A stretch of DNA of 64,000 nt from Streptomyces sp. HUAS ZL42 (lineage in GTDB: Bacteria; Actinomycetota; Actinomycetes; Streptomycetales; Streptomycetaceae), in the NCBI RefSeq assembly GCF_040782645.1, contig NZ_CP160403.1:6669001-6733000 (forward strand). Direction: 5' to 3'. Under the pieces are notes generated by a model. It was given only the letters and a program-made list of their open reading frames with translations, was not told the origin of the DNA and searched no databases. Within the stretch, counting starts at the first letter, position 1; every line of letters begins with the position of its first letter. A program made the translations under genes and the position numbers. Positions 24,701 to 32,712 of this stretch are shown piece by piece.

Positions 24701-25000
24701 GTCCGAGAGCACCGCGAGCGCGGACGGCTCGCGCCGGGCCCGCTCCCGGACCAGCTCGGGCACGGTCCTCGGCCCGGCCTCCGCGAGCTGCCCCTCGGCG
24801 CGGGCGCTTGCGGGCCGCATGTCCGTCCACAGGCGGTCGACCAGACTCGCGCACGACTCGGGGGACGCCGCTTCGCCGATCCGGCGCCAGCCGGCCGGAA
24901 CCCGTCGATCGGCGGGCCAGATCGCGTACTGGTCCTCGTCGTTGCGCAGCACGACGCACGGCGCAGCGGACTCTTCCGGTGGGCGATCACGTTCCGTCAC
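21728..25000 (-). CDS. NRPS-like protein: MbtH-adenylation-PCP-thioester reductase
   Basis: 1090 residues in four domains. An MbtH-like domain covers ~14-65 (NDEDQYAIWP, VPAGW, WTDMRP). An adenylation domain covers ~80-580 with A3 YTSGSTGPPKG (228-238), Asp274 in FDTSLE (the amino-group-binding position), A5 NAYGLTE, A7 YRTGDL and A10 Lys573. A PCP has phosphopantetheine Ser626 (GGNSL). A reductase domain from ~708 shows TGATGFCG (714-721) and catalytic Tyr872/Lys876 (YVESK). It should activate one amino acid and release it reductively as aldehyde or alcohol; no condensation domain is present. GTG 25000 is supported by GGAGG six bases upstream. The product and the selected amino acid are unknown. 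Confidence 0.93.
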   Translation of the reverse strand: MTERDRPPEESAAPCVVLRNDEDQYAIWPADRRVPAGWRRIGEAASPESCASLVDRLWTDMRPASARAEGQLAEAGPRTVPELVRERARREPSALAVLSDEGRLSYAELTGRADRLAQELRESGVGAESVVAVCLDRVPELIVALLAVLGSGGAFLPLDPATPRQRVAALIKETGSRLIVSSHEHAPLFAECGARVAYAEEAATRTPPETPRSPAPGPRPDDLAYVIYTSGSTGPPKGVMISHRSLTHSLTATARAYELTPGDRVLHAAALGFDTSLEQIFATLISGATLVLAGTRTWAPTDLLHRLPEYGITVADLTPAYWHRIVSVADRGELASLRLVIVGGEIVTAKDCRAALRRIPGARLVNAYGLTETTITSTLCDLDEEVLAAPDTAVAPIGRPLEGDLVHLLDADMRPVPPGVRGEIYIGGAGLARGIWRQPALTARQFLPDPLGFAPGDRMYRTGDLGRRRPDGNVEVLGRVDDQMKIRGFRVDPAEIEAELVSLPEVGQAMVVARARDNGDRDLIAYYTPTAPPDDEAALRGRLRSSLAEVLPGYMIPAAFHSVEELPVAPSGKLDRKTEPAPRTAATTAVPDDRPVPRGLAQLWSQILGVEHVRPQDDFFELGGNSLLAMEMLARTRVIFGIGVTQIRELTRSLLQRPVLASFTEAVRQARAGTLAHPEGGSVHFAAEIDRPVPVVGGEAPAPHPRRPGDVLLTGATGFCGAYMIDELLRRTTGRILCLVRASDEQDGMERLRASHQQYVLGDLSSSRVQPVVGDLGKPGLGLPAGRFEELGSTIDVVYHFGGQVNFIYSYHDLRAANVEGTCELIRLAAPRAVPVHFTSSMAVIAGFGPAGVHEITESTPLRFPEYLSVGYVESKWVGEALLKKASDAGLPVVIHRLMDITGRSGTGVMNTSSEMAALFGFIARTGLCPDVRLPLDFLPADHLARAIGHISTRHPARGQVYHLTNPRSTLLHSLAERLRLQGYPVQEIPYAEWVAALVKYAAGHPTDPLTPFVPLFVDRCARADMSVSEMYFQGVFPEFTRDNGEAALAEAGIDVPPVDAEMLDRYIDFLQRADYVRPVAKKGQGAARW

Positions 25001-25072
25001 CTTGGGCCTCCTGCCTCGCGCGGGGGACTGCGGAGCACGACCTGCGCCCCTCGCGGGAGAGAGCCGCCGCTC

Positions 25073-28000
25073 TCACCGCTTCCCTTTCGCGGGTGCCCCG
25101 GGCACTCCGGCCAGGCGGCCGAGCGGCGGCGCGAGGACGAGGTGCTCCGACTCCTCGGCGCTGATCGGCTCGGCGAAGAGGTATCCCTGGCCCAGCCGGC
25201 AGCCCATGGAGATCAGCAACTCCTGCTGCCTCACGTTCTCCACTCCTTCGGCGATCACCGTGAGACCCAGTGTGTCCGCGAGATGCGTGATGCCCTCGAC
25301 CAGGGCGTACTGCTCGGGCGAGCGCCCGAGTTCGTCGACGAACGACTTGTCGATCTTGAGGATCGAGATGGGGAACTCGCGCAGATAGCTCAGCGACGAG
25401 TAGCCCGTTCCGAAGTCGTCGATGGCGATACGGATCCCGAGGTCGGTGAGCGAACTCATCTCCCGCAGAATACGTTCGTCGTTGTACATCAGTACACTCT
25501 CGGTCAGTTCCAGCACGAGAGACGACGGTTCGATGCCGGAGAGGTCCAGAGCGCGCCGGACCACGTTGTAGAACTCCTCGTCGCGGAACTGACGCGGCGA
25601 CACATTCACGCTGATGTACGGGGGTTTGCGGTCGTCGATCCGGTCGCGCAGCACGGAGTCGTGCCACCGGACGGCCTCGGTCGCCGCCTGGTCGAGCACC
25701 CAGGCGCCCAGCGGGACGATCTGCCCGCTCTCCTCGGCCAGCGTGATGAACTGCTCCGGCATCACCATGCCGCGCGTGGAGTGGGGCCAGCGCACGAGCG
25801 CCTCGAAGCCTTTGATCTGCCCGCTGGCCAGCTCCACGATGGGCTGGTACAGCACCAGGAACGACGTCTCGATCGGCGCGTTGTCCAGGCCCTCCTGCAA
25901 CTTGGCACGTTCGGCCATGCCGCTCTGCAGCTCCGGACGGTAGCGGCGCCACTGCCGCTTGCCCGCCGTCTTCGCCGCGTACAGCGCGAGATCGGCGTGG
26001 GTCAGCAGTTCGACCGAGTCGATGCTGTCCTCCGTCGTCGCGACGCCGACGCTGGCGTATATGCTCATCGGCCCCACACTGAGCCGGAACGGCTCGGCGA
26101 ACACGGACATCACGTGTTCGGTGAACCGCTCCACGCCCTCCGGGGCGATGGCGCCCTCCACCAGCAGTGCGAACTCGTCCCCGCCGATGCGCGCGGCGGT
26201 GTCGGAGGCACGGACGGTGGTCTGCAGCCGGAGCGACAGCGCGACCAGGAGTTCGTCGCCCACGCTGTGCCCGTGGATGTCGTTGACGACCTTGAAGTCG
26301 TCGACGTCGACGAAGAGCACCCCGACCACCGTGCCGTCGCGCTGGGCCTGCGTCAGGGCGTGGCTGACCCGGTCCTGGAAGAGCACCCGGTTGGCCAGGC
26401 CGGTGAGCGAGTCGTGGAACGCCTGGTGGGTGAGTTCGCGTTCGAGCTTGAGCTGTTCGGTCACGTCCCGCAGGGTGAGCACCAGCCCGCCGACGGTCGC
26501 CTCCTCGCGCAGGTCGCTCCACCTCACCTCGACCTCGATGGACGACCGGTCGGAGCGGAGCATGCGCCAGTGCTCGCGCCTGCTCTGGTACTCGCCGGCC
26601 CGTATCCGCGCGAGTGTCTCGACCACCGCGCGACTGTCCTGCGGCGGCACCAGATCGATGAGGTGGGTGCCCTCCAGGCTCGTACCGCCCAGCACCTGTT
26701 CGGCGGAGGGACTGGCGTAACGGACCCCGTCGGCGTCGTCGAGGATCAGGATGACGTCGGAGGCGTTCTGCACCAGCGTGCGGAAGTACGCCTCGCTGTT
26801 GCGCCGGCTGACCTCCCGGGCGAGCGCTATGCGCGTCACGGCGAGTGCCGTCTGCGCGGCGAGCGTCGCCAGCGTCTCGCGGAGCACCAGCAGGTCCCGT
26901 TCGTCCCCGGCCACGATCAGGGCCCCGATCAGTGGATCGCCGGAGGGGTGATCCTGCGAGGTGAGCGGGCAGACCACCGCATGGCCGGGGCGCGTCGCCT
27001 CCCCGTCCGGGCCCGAGAGGGCACCGGCGAGATCGGGCCCCACACCGTCGAGGGTCAGCAGACGGTTCTCGCCGGACGCGGTCAGGGCCCGTACGGCCTC
27101 GGTCACCCGCGCGAGCACGGGGCCGGCCACCGCGGCCTGCGTTCCGTTCACCCAGAGCGTGCCGTCCGTCACCTTGAGTAGCGCTGAGCGTGGCGCGCTG
27201 TGCTGCATCAACCCCGTCACGGCCGAGTGGACGGCGCCGGCCACATCCCGCTGATCGCCCGCTCCGCCCAGCGACGACACCGCCATCCGCAGGACCTTCT
27301 CCCGGCCGACCGCCCGCTGGTGGGTCGCCACCACGCCCGCCAGGCGGTAGAGCACGAGGAGGAAGAGCACCGCGGAGAACACCCCGATGACGCCGACGTT
27401 GGCCCGCACGCCGCGCACCGCCTCCGTCAGGAGGATGGCCGGCGCGATCAGCGACGCCAGGGTGAGCAGGCTCAGCCGGCCCGCGCTGCTCTCGGCACGC
27501 CACGTCACCGGCTCGGTGAGCGTCCGCATGGACGGATCGAGCGCGGCGGCCGCCCAGGCTCCGTACAGGACGGCCCAGCCGAGTTCGACCGCGGTACCCG
27601 TGCGCCACGTTCCGTTCAGCTGGATCAGGCCGTACAGCACATCGGCGGTGAGCAGGCCGACGGTGCCCGCGGTGAGCAGCATGAGCGAGCGGCTCTTGCC
27701 GCCACGGCCGGCCAGCAGGCGCAGCAGCATCGCCAGGACGAGGATGTCGCCCAGCGGATAGGCGATGGAGAACGCCTTCTGCACCCAGGTGAGACCCGCG
27801 ACGTGGGCGAACGGATCGATGAGGAACAGCCACGACAGCAGCGCCAGACCGACCGTCAGTGTCAGCGCGTCGACGAGGCTCGCCCGGTCGCGCCATCCCG
27901 TGCGCCAGTGGACGAAACCCAGCAGGCCGGCGGCATAGAGCGGATATGCCGCGAGATAGAAGCCGTCGGCGAGTGACGGAAACGGCATCTCCTCCTGGAG

Positions 28001-28252
28001 CAAATCGATAAGGATGATCTGGGTGGCCTCGCCCGCCGCGAAGGTGAGGTTTCCCGCGGCGAGCAACAGCCAGGGAAGCCGATGCGCCGGACGGTTGAGA
28101 AAGACACCCAGGACAATACCGATGACGCCGGTCGCACCAATGGCGACGAAGATCAGCCGATGTTCCGGAAATATGTAATAGAGCGCGGTCAGTGCGACGA
28201 TACATGTGCTGACAACGGCCATCGCGGCCTGGCTTCGCAGTCGCGCGTTCAC
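25073..28252 (-). CDS. Membrane GGDEF/EAL cyclic-di-GMP protein with GAF-like and PAS domains
   Basis: A 1059-residue protein. The N-terminal ~310 residues contain about ten hydrophobic segments; a GAF-like region (~330-470), a PAS domain (~480-600, ending LRDVTEQ), a GGDEF domain and an EAL domain follow. GGDEF is intact (RIGGDEFALL), and EAL keeps EALVRW, DDFGTGYSSLSYL and IAEGVEN. Either activity is therefore possible. Such proteins make or degrade c-di-GMP, which controls development in Streptomyces. The start GTG 28252 is supported by AGGAGG nine bases upstream. Its stop is 73 bp before the NRPS-like gene, so co-transcription is possible but not indicated by overlap. Confidence 0.9.
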   Translation of the reverse strand: MNARLRSQAAMAVVSTCIVALTALYYIFPEHRLIFVAIGATGVIGIVLGVFLNRPAHRLPWLLLAAGNLTFAAGEATQIILIDLLQEEMPFPSLADGFYLAAYPLYAAGLLGFVHWRTGWRDRASLVDALTLTVGLALLSWLFLIDPFAHVAGLTWVQKAFSIAYPLGDILVLAMLLRLLAGRGGKSRSLMLLTAGTVGLLTADVLYGLIQLNGTWRTGTAVELGWAVLYGAWAAAALDPSMRTLTEPVTWRAESSAGRLSLLTLASLIAPAILLTEAVRGVRANVGVIGVFSAVLFLLVLYRLAGVVATHQRAVGREKVLRMAVSSLGGAGDQRDVAGAVHSAVTGLMQHSAPRSALLKVTDGTLWVNGTQAAVAGPVLARVTEAVRALTASGENRLLTLDGVGPDLAGALSGPDGEATRPGHAVVCPLTSQDHPSGDPLIGALIVAGDERDLLVLRETLATLAAQTALAVTRIALAREVSRRNSEAYFRTLVQNASDVILILDDADGVRYASPSAEQVLGGTSLEGTHLIDLVPPQDSRAVVETLARIRAGEYQSRREHWRMLRSDRSSIEVEVRWSDLREEATVGGLVLTLRDVTEQLKLERELTHQAFHDSLTGLANRVLFQDRVSHALTQAQRDGTVVGVLFVDVDDFKVVNDIHGHSVGDELLVALSLRLQTTVRASDTAARIGGDEFALLVEGAIAPEGVERFTEHVMSVFAEPFRLSVGPMSIYASVGVATTEDSIDSVELLTHADLALYAAKTAGKRQWRRYRPELQSGMAERAKLQEGLDNAPIETSFLVLYQPIVELASGQIKGFEALVRWPHSTRGMVMPEQFITLAEESGQIVPLGAWVLDQAATEAVRWHDSVLRDRIDDRKPPYISVNVSPRQFRDEEFYNVVRRALDLSGIEPSSLVLELTESVLMYNDERILREMSSLTDLGIRIAIDDFGTGYSSLSYLREFPISILKIDKSFVDELGRSPEQYALVEGITHLADTLGLTVIAEGVENVRQQELLISMGCRLGQGYLFAEPISAEESEHLVLAPPLGRLAGVPGAPAKGKR

Positions 28253-28624
28253 CCCAACGCACCTCCTGGGAGGGTTACTTGGCCGGGCGGACCGAGAAGG
28301 AGAATTCTCTGGGGGGCCGGGATTCGACCCTTCTCGCCTGTGAACGCGATCGCCGGTGTACGCGGTTGCGGTGGGATGTGTTTTCCGGTATGCGCGGTCG
28401 CCGGTGTGCGGGCTCCTTCTCGCCGAGACATCGACGTGTCTTGCATCCAGTCTTACCCGGCTCGCCATTTCCCGCACGCGGACCGTGAGATGCCGCATCA
28501 CGTCGTGTGATTCCGCGGCATGCGCGAAAGTCGCGGACCGGCGTGCCATGCGTGAAAATGGAGGGCGCGGAAACCGGACCGGATCCGCCAGCGCCGCTCG
28601 GCTCCTGACGGAGCGTGGAGTCCC
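28253..28624. other. Intergenic region between divergent c-di-GMP gene and MFS gene
   Basis: About 370 bp without a supported gene. It contains two related stretches, CGATCGCCGGTGTACGCGG near 28348 and CGGTCGCCGGTGTGCGGG near 28396, that look like degenerate direct repeats, and a slightly AT-richer stretch near 28290-28320. GGAGCGTGGAGTCCC precedes the MFS start. No tRNA or riboswitch was recognised. Confidence 0.3.
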
Positions 28625-29815
28625 ATGCTCTCCGACTACCGCCGGATCTTCTCTCCCGCAGGCACCCTGCTCTTCTCCGCCGCGGGCTTCGTCGCCCGCC
28701 TTCCGCTGTCGATGATCGGCGTCGGCATCGTCACCATGGTGTCGCAACTGGGTGGTGAGTACTGGCTCGCCGGCTCGGTCTCCGCCACACAGGCGCTCGC
28801 CGCCGCGGCGATCGGGCCGCAGATCTCCCGGCTGGTCGACCGGCACGGCCAGTGCCGCGTGGTCCTGCCGGCGATGGCCGTGACGGTCGCCGCCATCGGC
28901 GCGCTGGTGCTGTGCGCCCGGTACTCCGCCCCGGAGTGGACGCTGTACGTCGCGGCGGCGGTGGCGGGCTGCATGCCCAGCATGGGAGCGCTCGTCAGGT
29001 CGCGCTGGGCGGAGATCCACCGGGAGTCACCGGGGCTGCTGCACACCGCGTACTCGCTGGAGTCGGTGCTCGACGAGGTCATCTACGTCGTCGGCCCGAT
29101 CCTGGCGATCACGCTGTCGACCAGGGGCAGCGCCGAGGCCGGACCGCTCGCCGCCGCGGTCCTGCTCGCCGTCGGTGTCGCGCTGTTCGCCGCCCAGCGG
29201 CGCACGGAACCGCCGGTGCGCCCCGAGCGGCAACGTGCGGTCGGCTCCGCGCTGCGCCTGCCGGGACTCGCCCCGCTGGTACTGGTGCTGACGTCGGTGG
29301 GCGCGTCCTACGGTTCGGTGGAGGTCGCGACGGTGGCGTTCGCCGGCGCACACGACCACAAGGCGCTCTCCGGCCTGCTGCTCGGGGTGTACGCGCTCGG
29401 CTCGGGCGTGGCGGGCGCGGTCTTCGGCGCGATCGGGCCGCGGGGGGCGATCACGCGGCGGCTGCTGGTCAGCGTCTGCGCGATGGCGGTGACGATGGCA
29501 CCGCTGCTGTTCGCGCCGAATCTGGCGGCGCTGGCGGGGATGCTGTTCGTGGCGGGCGTGTCCGTCGCGCCGACCCTGATCACCGCGATGGCGCTGGTGG
29601 CCCACCTGGCACCGGCCGCCAGGCTCACCGAAAGCATCACCTGGGTCGTCTCGGGCCTCTCCGTCGGCGTGGCGCTGGGCTACGGCGCGTCCGGGTGGCT
29701 GATTGACGTGGCGGGGGCCCCGGCGGGCTACTGGGTGCCGTGCGGGGCGGCCCTGCTCGCCGCCCTGACGGTCGCCCTCACCCTGCCACGGATGAGCCGC
29801 GCCGAGGCGCGGTGA
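28625..29815 (+). CDS. MFS transporter
   Basis: A 396-residue protein with about 12 membrane segments and an MFS layout. IGPQISRLVDRHGQCR between TM2 and TM3 is the usual MFS loop motif, and the two halves are separated by a basic loop (RRTEPPVRPERQR). It resembles drug or small-molecule efflux carriers of Streptomyces. ATG 28625 has GTGGAG upstream. It is divergent from the c-di-GMP gene and may export the product of the NRPS-like locus, but that rests only on distance. It converges with the glutamine amidotransferase gene 27 bp after its stop. Confidence 0.85.
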   Translation: MLSDYRRIFSPAGTLLFSAAGFVARLPLSMIGVGIVTMVSQLGGEYWLAGSVSATQALAAAAIGPQISRLVDRHGQCRVVLPAMAVTVAAIGALVLCARYSAPEWTLYVAAAVAGCMPSMGALVRSRWAEIHRESPGLLHTAYSLESVLDEVIYVVGPILAITLSTRGSAEAGPLAAAVLLAVGVALFAAQRRTEPPVRPERQRAVGSALRLPGLAPLVLVLTSVGASYGSVEVATVAFAGAHDHKALSGLLLGVYALGSGVAGAVFGAIGPRGAITRRLLVSVCAMAVTMAPLLFAPNLAALAGMLFVAGVSVAPTLITAMALVAHLAPAARLTESITWVVSGLSVGVALGYGASGWLIDVAGAPAGYWVPCGAALLAALTVALTLPRMSRAEAR

Positions 29816-29842
29816 GCGCCCGGTCGCAGGCCGCGCTTCCTG

Positions 29843-30679
29843 TCACACGGGCTGCGGGGCGAAATGGTGAAGTGCGTCCGCTCCGGGGTGTACGACGCCG
29901 TAGCAGTTCTCCGGGACCTCGTTCCAGGCGCCGGGCAGGTCGCCCAGGGGCTCGGACACGACGAGACGGGTTTCGTCGGACACGTCACGGAGGAACTCCA
30001 GGTCCGGGTGGAGCGCTCGCAGGGTCTCCACGGCGGTGCTGTAGTAGAGCGAACGTGAGGACTTCTGGCTGGAGTAGCGGAAGGCCCACACGCTCTGTCC
30101 GTCGGTCACGGCGACCGTCATCTGCAGCGGGAACTCCACGCCGTGGTCGTGCCCCGTCCGCTCCACCAGACCCGCCATCCGTGCGACGGCCCCCGGCGGG
30201 TCCTCCTCCAGGCCGAAGGTCAGCGCCAGGAAGAACATCATCTCCGAGTCGGTCGATCCCTCGATGTCGGGGAAGAGCTCCGGGTCGACGGCCATCGCGA
30301 GATCACGCCGGATCCGGTCGAATTCGGCGATCGCCCCGTTGTGCATCCACAGCCAGCGGCCGTGGCGGAACGGATGGCAGTTGGTCTGCTGCACCGCGGT
30401 ACCGGTCGTGGCCCGGATATGGGCGAAGAACAGCGGAGAGCTGACGTGGTCGGCGATCTCCCGGAGGTTGCGGTTGCTCCACGCAGGGCCGATGTCCCGG
30501 AAGAACGCGGGGGTGTCCGCGACATCCGGCGCGTACCAGCCGACGCCGAAGCCGTCGCCGTTGGTCGTCTCGACGCCCAGCCGGGAGTGCAGGCTCTGGT
30601 CGATCAGCGAGTGTGCCGGTCTGTAGAGGATGGTGTCGAGCAGGACGGGTGTCCCCGAGTAAGCGAGCCAGCGGCACAT
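29843..30679 (-). CDS. Class II glutamine amidotransferase (YafJ/EgtC-like)
   Basis: A 278-residue Ntn-type amidotransferase starting MCRWLAYSG, so Cys2 becomes the N-terminal nucleophile after Met removal. Further signatures are NGDGFGVGWY, FAHIRATTGTAV, NCHPFRHGRWLWMHNGAI (oxyanion and glutamine-binding region) and GSTDSEMMF. Family members hydrolyse glutamine or gamma-glutamyl bonds, and EgtC acts in ergothioneine synthesis. Here there are no other egt genes, so it is a stand-alone copy of unknown substrate. ATG 30679 has GGGGAGG nine bases upstream. It is divergent from a Ser/Thr kinase. Confidence 0.9.
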   Translation of the reverse strand: MCRWLAYSGTPVLLDTILYRPAHSLIDQSLHSRLGVETTNGDGFGVGWYAPDVADTPAFFRDIGPAWSNRNLREIADHVSSPLFFAHIRATTGTAVQQTNCHPFRHGRWLWMHNGAIAEFDRIRRDLAMAVDPELFPDIEGSTDSEMMFFLALTFGLEEDPPGAVARMAGLVERTGHDHGVEFPLQMTVAVTDGQSVWAFRYSSQKSSRSLYYSTAVETLRALHPDLEFLRDVSDETRLVVSEPLGDLPGAWNEVPENCYGVVHPGADALHHFAPQPV

Positions 30680-31002
30680 CGTTGACCGCCTCCCCTGGTC
30701 TTGGCCGGGTTTGGTTTGTTCCACAGTGCCCACGGGCACGGCTGTTCCGCATCGCCCGGGACGGGTGAGCCTGTCTTCCCGCGTCTGCCCCCGGCGCGGG
30801 CTTTCGGTGTCAGTAGCGGGATTGCGTAGTTCTACCGATGCCCTCACCCTGATCGCCCCGTAGCGTTCGGCGGGCCGGGCGAGTGGCTCGCTGTTCCATG
30901 GCGCCCGAGGAATTCCGAGGTGGTCGCAGGTCACCATGCCGACCGCCTTCCACCGTCACCCCGCCCGGAGCACCAACCGGTCAATCGCGAGGGACGGAAC
31001 CG
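30680..31002. promoter_or_regulatory. Divergent promoter region with short inverted repeat
   Basis: About 320 bp with no gene. GTGCCC-AC-GGGCAC (30726-30739) is a perfect 6-bp-arm dyad 47 bp before the amidotransferase start. An AT-richer stretch with TTGCGTAGTTCTACC (near 30822-30836) lies toward the kinase. Either could be a regulator site. No consensus promoter pair is clear. Confidence 0.35.
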
Positions 31003-32712
31003 TTGAACGGCGCAGGACGGATCATCGACGGGCGGTTCGAGCTGCTGGAGCGGCTCGGCACCGGCGGCATGGGCACGGTGTGGCGGGCGCGGGACACCGT
31101 CCTGCACCGCGACGTCGCCCTGAAGGAGGTCCGCCCCGCCGATCCGCGGAGGGACACCGCGAATGCCGGATCCCTGCGCGTGCAGCACGAGCGGGTGCTG
31201 CGCGAGGCCCGCGCGCTCGCCCGGCTGAGGCACCCCAACGTGGTGACGATCCACCACATCGTCGACGCGGACCCCTACCCCTGGCTCGTGATGGAGTTCG
31301 TGCCGGGACTGTCCCTTCAGGACCGGCTGGACACAGGCCCGTTGGACCCCCGGGAGGCGGCCCGCGTCGGCCGTGACGTGCTGGCCGCGCTGCGCGCCGC
31401 CCACGCCGCCGGTGTCCATCACCGCGACGTCAAACCGGCCAACATCCTTCTGCGCGAAGGCCCGGCGGGCACCTGGACCGCGGTGCTCACCGACTTCGGC
31501 ATCGCCGGACTGCCGGGGGTGAGCCGGCTGACCAACACCGGGGAAATGGTCGGCTCGCCCGAGTTCATGGCTCCGGAGCGTATTCGTGGAGCCGACGACG
31601 CCCCGGCATCCGACTTCTGGTCACTCGGTATGACCCTCTACGTCTCGGTGGAGGGGACCAGCCCGATGCGGCGCGGCACCGGCCTCGCCACGCTTGCCGC
31701 CGTGCTCGGCGAGCCGGTGCCACCGGCGGTGCACGCGGGCCCTCTGGCTCCGGTGCTGTCGCAGCTGCTCGTACCGGACCCGCAGGCCCGGCCGGACGCC
31801 GACCGGCTGGACGCGCTGCTCGCCGCCGTGCTCGACGGCACCGCCCGACCGGACGTGTCGTCCACGCCGGCCCCGGATCTCCCTCGGCCGCAGAGCCCGG
31901 TGCAGGGCGAGTCCTCCGGTCGCGGGGCCGACGGACTTCCGCCCACCGCCCGGTTGGAAGCGCCGCCGTCGCGTCGTACTTTCCGGCGCGTGGCGGTGGG
32001 CGCGGCGGTCGCCGTGGTCGCCGCGGCGCTGGTCGCCGCAGCTTCGTACCGAGCCCTGACGTCGTCCGCGGATGCCGGTGCCGATGCGGCGGACAAGACC
32101 GGATCCGCCGCGACGGTCACCGCGACCGCCGTTGTGCCGACGGCGAGCGGAAGTCCCGTGGAGAGTCCAGGCCCCAGCCGTGACTCGAAGAGCAACGGGG
32201 CCTCCGGGCCGACGGCCGAGGCGGCCGTCGGGCGAACAGCCGACAACCCCGGGAGTTCCGGGGCCGGGGAAGCGGCCGCGGCACCGGACGACACCGACCC
32301 GCCCGCCTCGACCCCCGGTGCGACGGCGACGTCGGCCTACGACGGGACGGCCGTGTCGTCCGGCGCGTTGCGGGGCAGGCAGTCCGGCAGGTGCCTGACG
32401 GCGAACCTGTACGCTGCCGCGATCAAAACGTGCACGGGAGATGTCGGGCAGTCGTGGACGTTCGGCTCGAACGGCACCCTGAAGGGCGAACACGGGTACC
32501 TGACGGCGACTGCCGGGAGTTACGCCCTCAAGACCGTCGCCGACTACACCGGTGACGCGTTGCAGCGCTGGGTGCTGAACTCCAGCGGCGAGATCGTCAA
32601 CGAGGAAACGGGCAACTGCGTGGACGTCAACGGGCAGGCGATCGCGGACGGCAGCAAGGTGACCCTGTACACCTGCACGGGCAACACCAATCAGGCCTGG
32701 GTCATGCAGTGA
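31003..32712 (+). CDS. Membrane Ser/Thr protein kinase with extracellular ricin-B lectin domain
   Basis: A 569-residue kinase: glycine loop LGTGGMGTVW (18-27), Lys41, HRDVKPAN (140-147, catalytic Asp142), DFG (164-166). A disordered linker follows, with one membrane helix at about 329-347 and a Ser/Thr/Pro/Ala-rich stalk. The C-terminal ~110 residues form a ricin-B beta-trefoil with three QxW repeats (QSW, QRW, QAW). The lectin part should bind a glycan outside the cell and signal inward. TTG 31003 is chosen because GAGGGACGG precedes it and it starts five residues before the kinase fold; ATG 30898 in frame would add a non-homologous tail. Its stop lies inside the convergent pseudogene. Confidence 0.9.
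   Translation: MNGAGRIIDGRFELLERLGTGGMGTVWRARDTVLHRDVALKEVRPADPRRDTANAGSLRVQHERVLREARALARLRHPNVVTIHHIVDADPYPWLVMEFVPGLSLQDRLDTGPLDPREAARVGRDVLAALRAAHAAGVHHRDVKPANILLREGPAGTWTAVLTDFGIAGLPGVSRLTNTGEMVGSPEFMAPERIRGADDAPASDFWSLGMTLYVSVEGTSPMRRGTGLATLAAVLGEPVPPAVHAGPLAPVLSQLLVPDPQARPDADRLDALLAAVLDGTARPDVSSTPAPDLPRPQSPVQGESSGRGADGLPPTARLEAPPSRRTFRRVAVGAAVAVVAAALVAAASYRALTSSADAGADAADKTGSAATVTATAVVPTASGSPVESPGPSRDSKSNGASGPTAEAAVGRTADNPGSSGAGEAAAAPDDTDPPASTPGATATSAYDGTAVSSGALRGRQSGRCLTANLYAAAIKTCTGDVGQSWTFGSNGTLKGEHGYLTATAGSYALKTVADYTGDALQRWVLNSSGEIVNEETGNCVDVNGQAIADGSKVTLYTCTGNTNQAWVMQ

Noticed and set aside
28300-28345. Stretch GGGATTCGACCC resembling a tRNA T-arm
   Set aside because: No matching acceptor, D or anticodon arms were found around it.
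28252-29020. Upstream extension of the c-di-GMP gene frame on the minus strand
   Set aside because: The translation before 28252 lacks homology and crosses the divergent MFS gene; AGGAGG supports GTG 28252.
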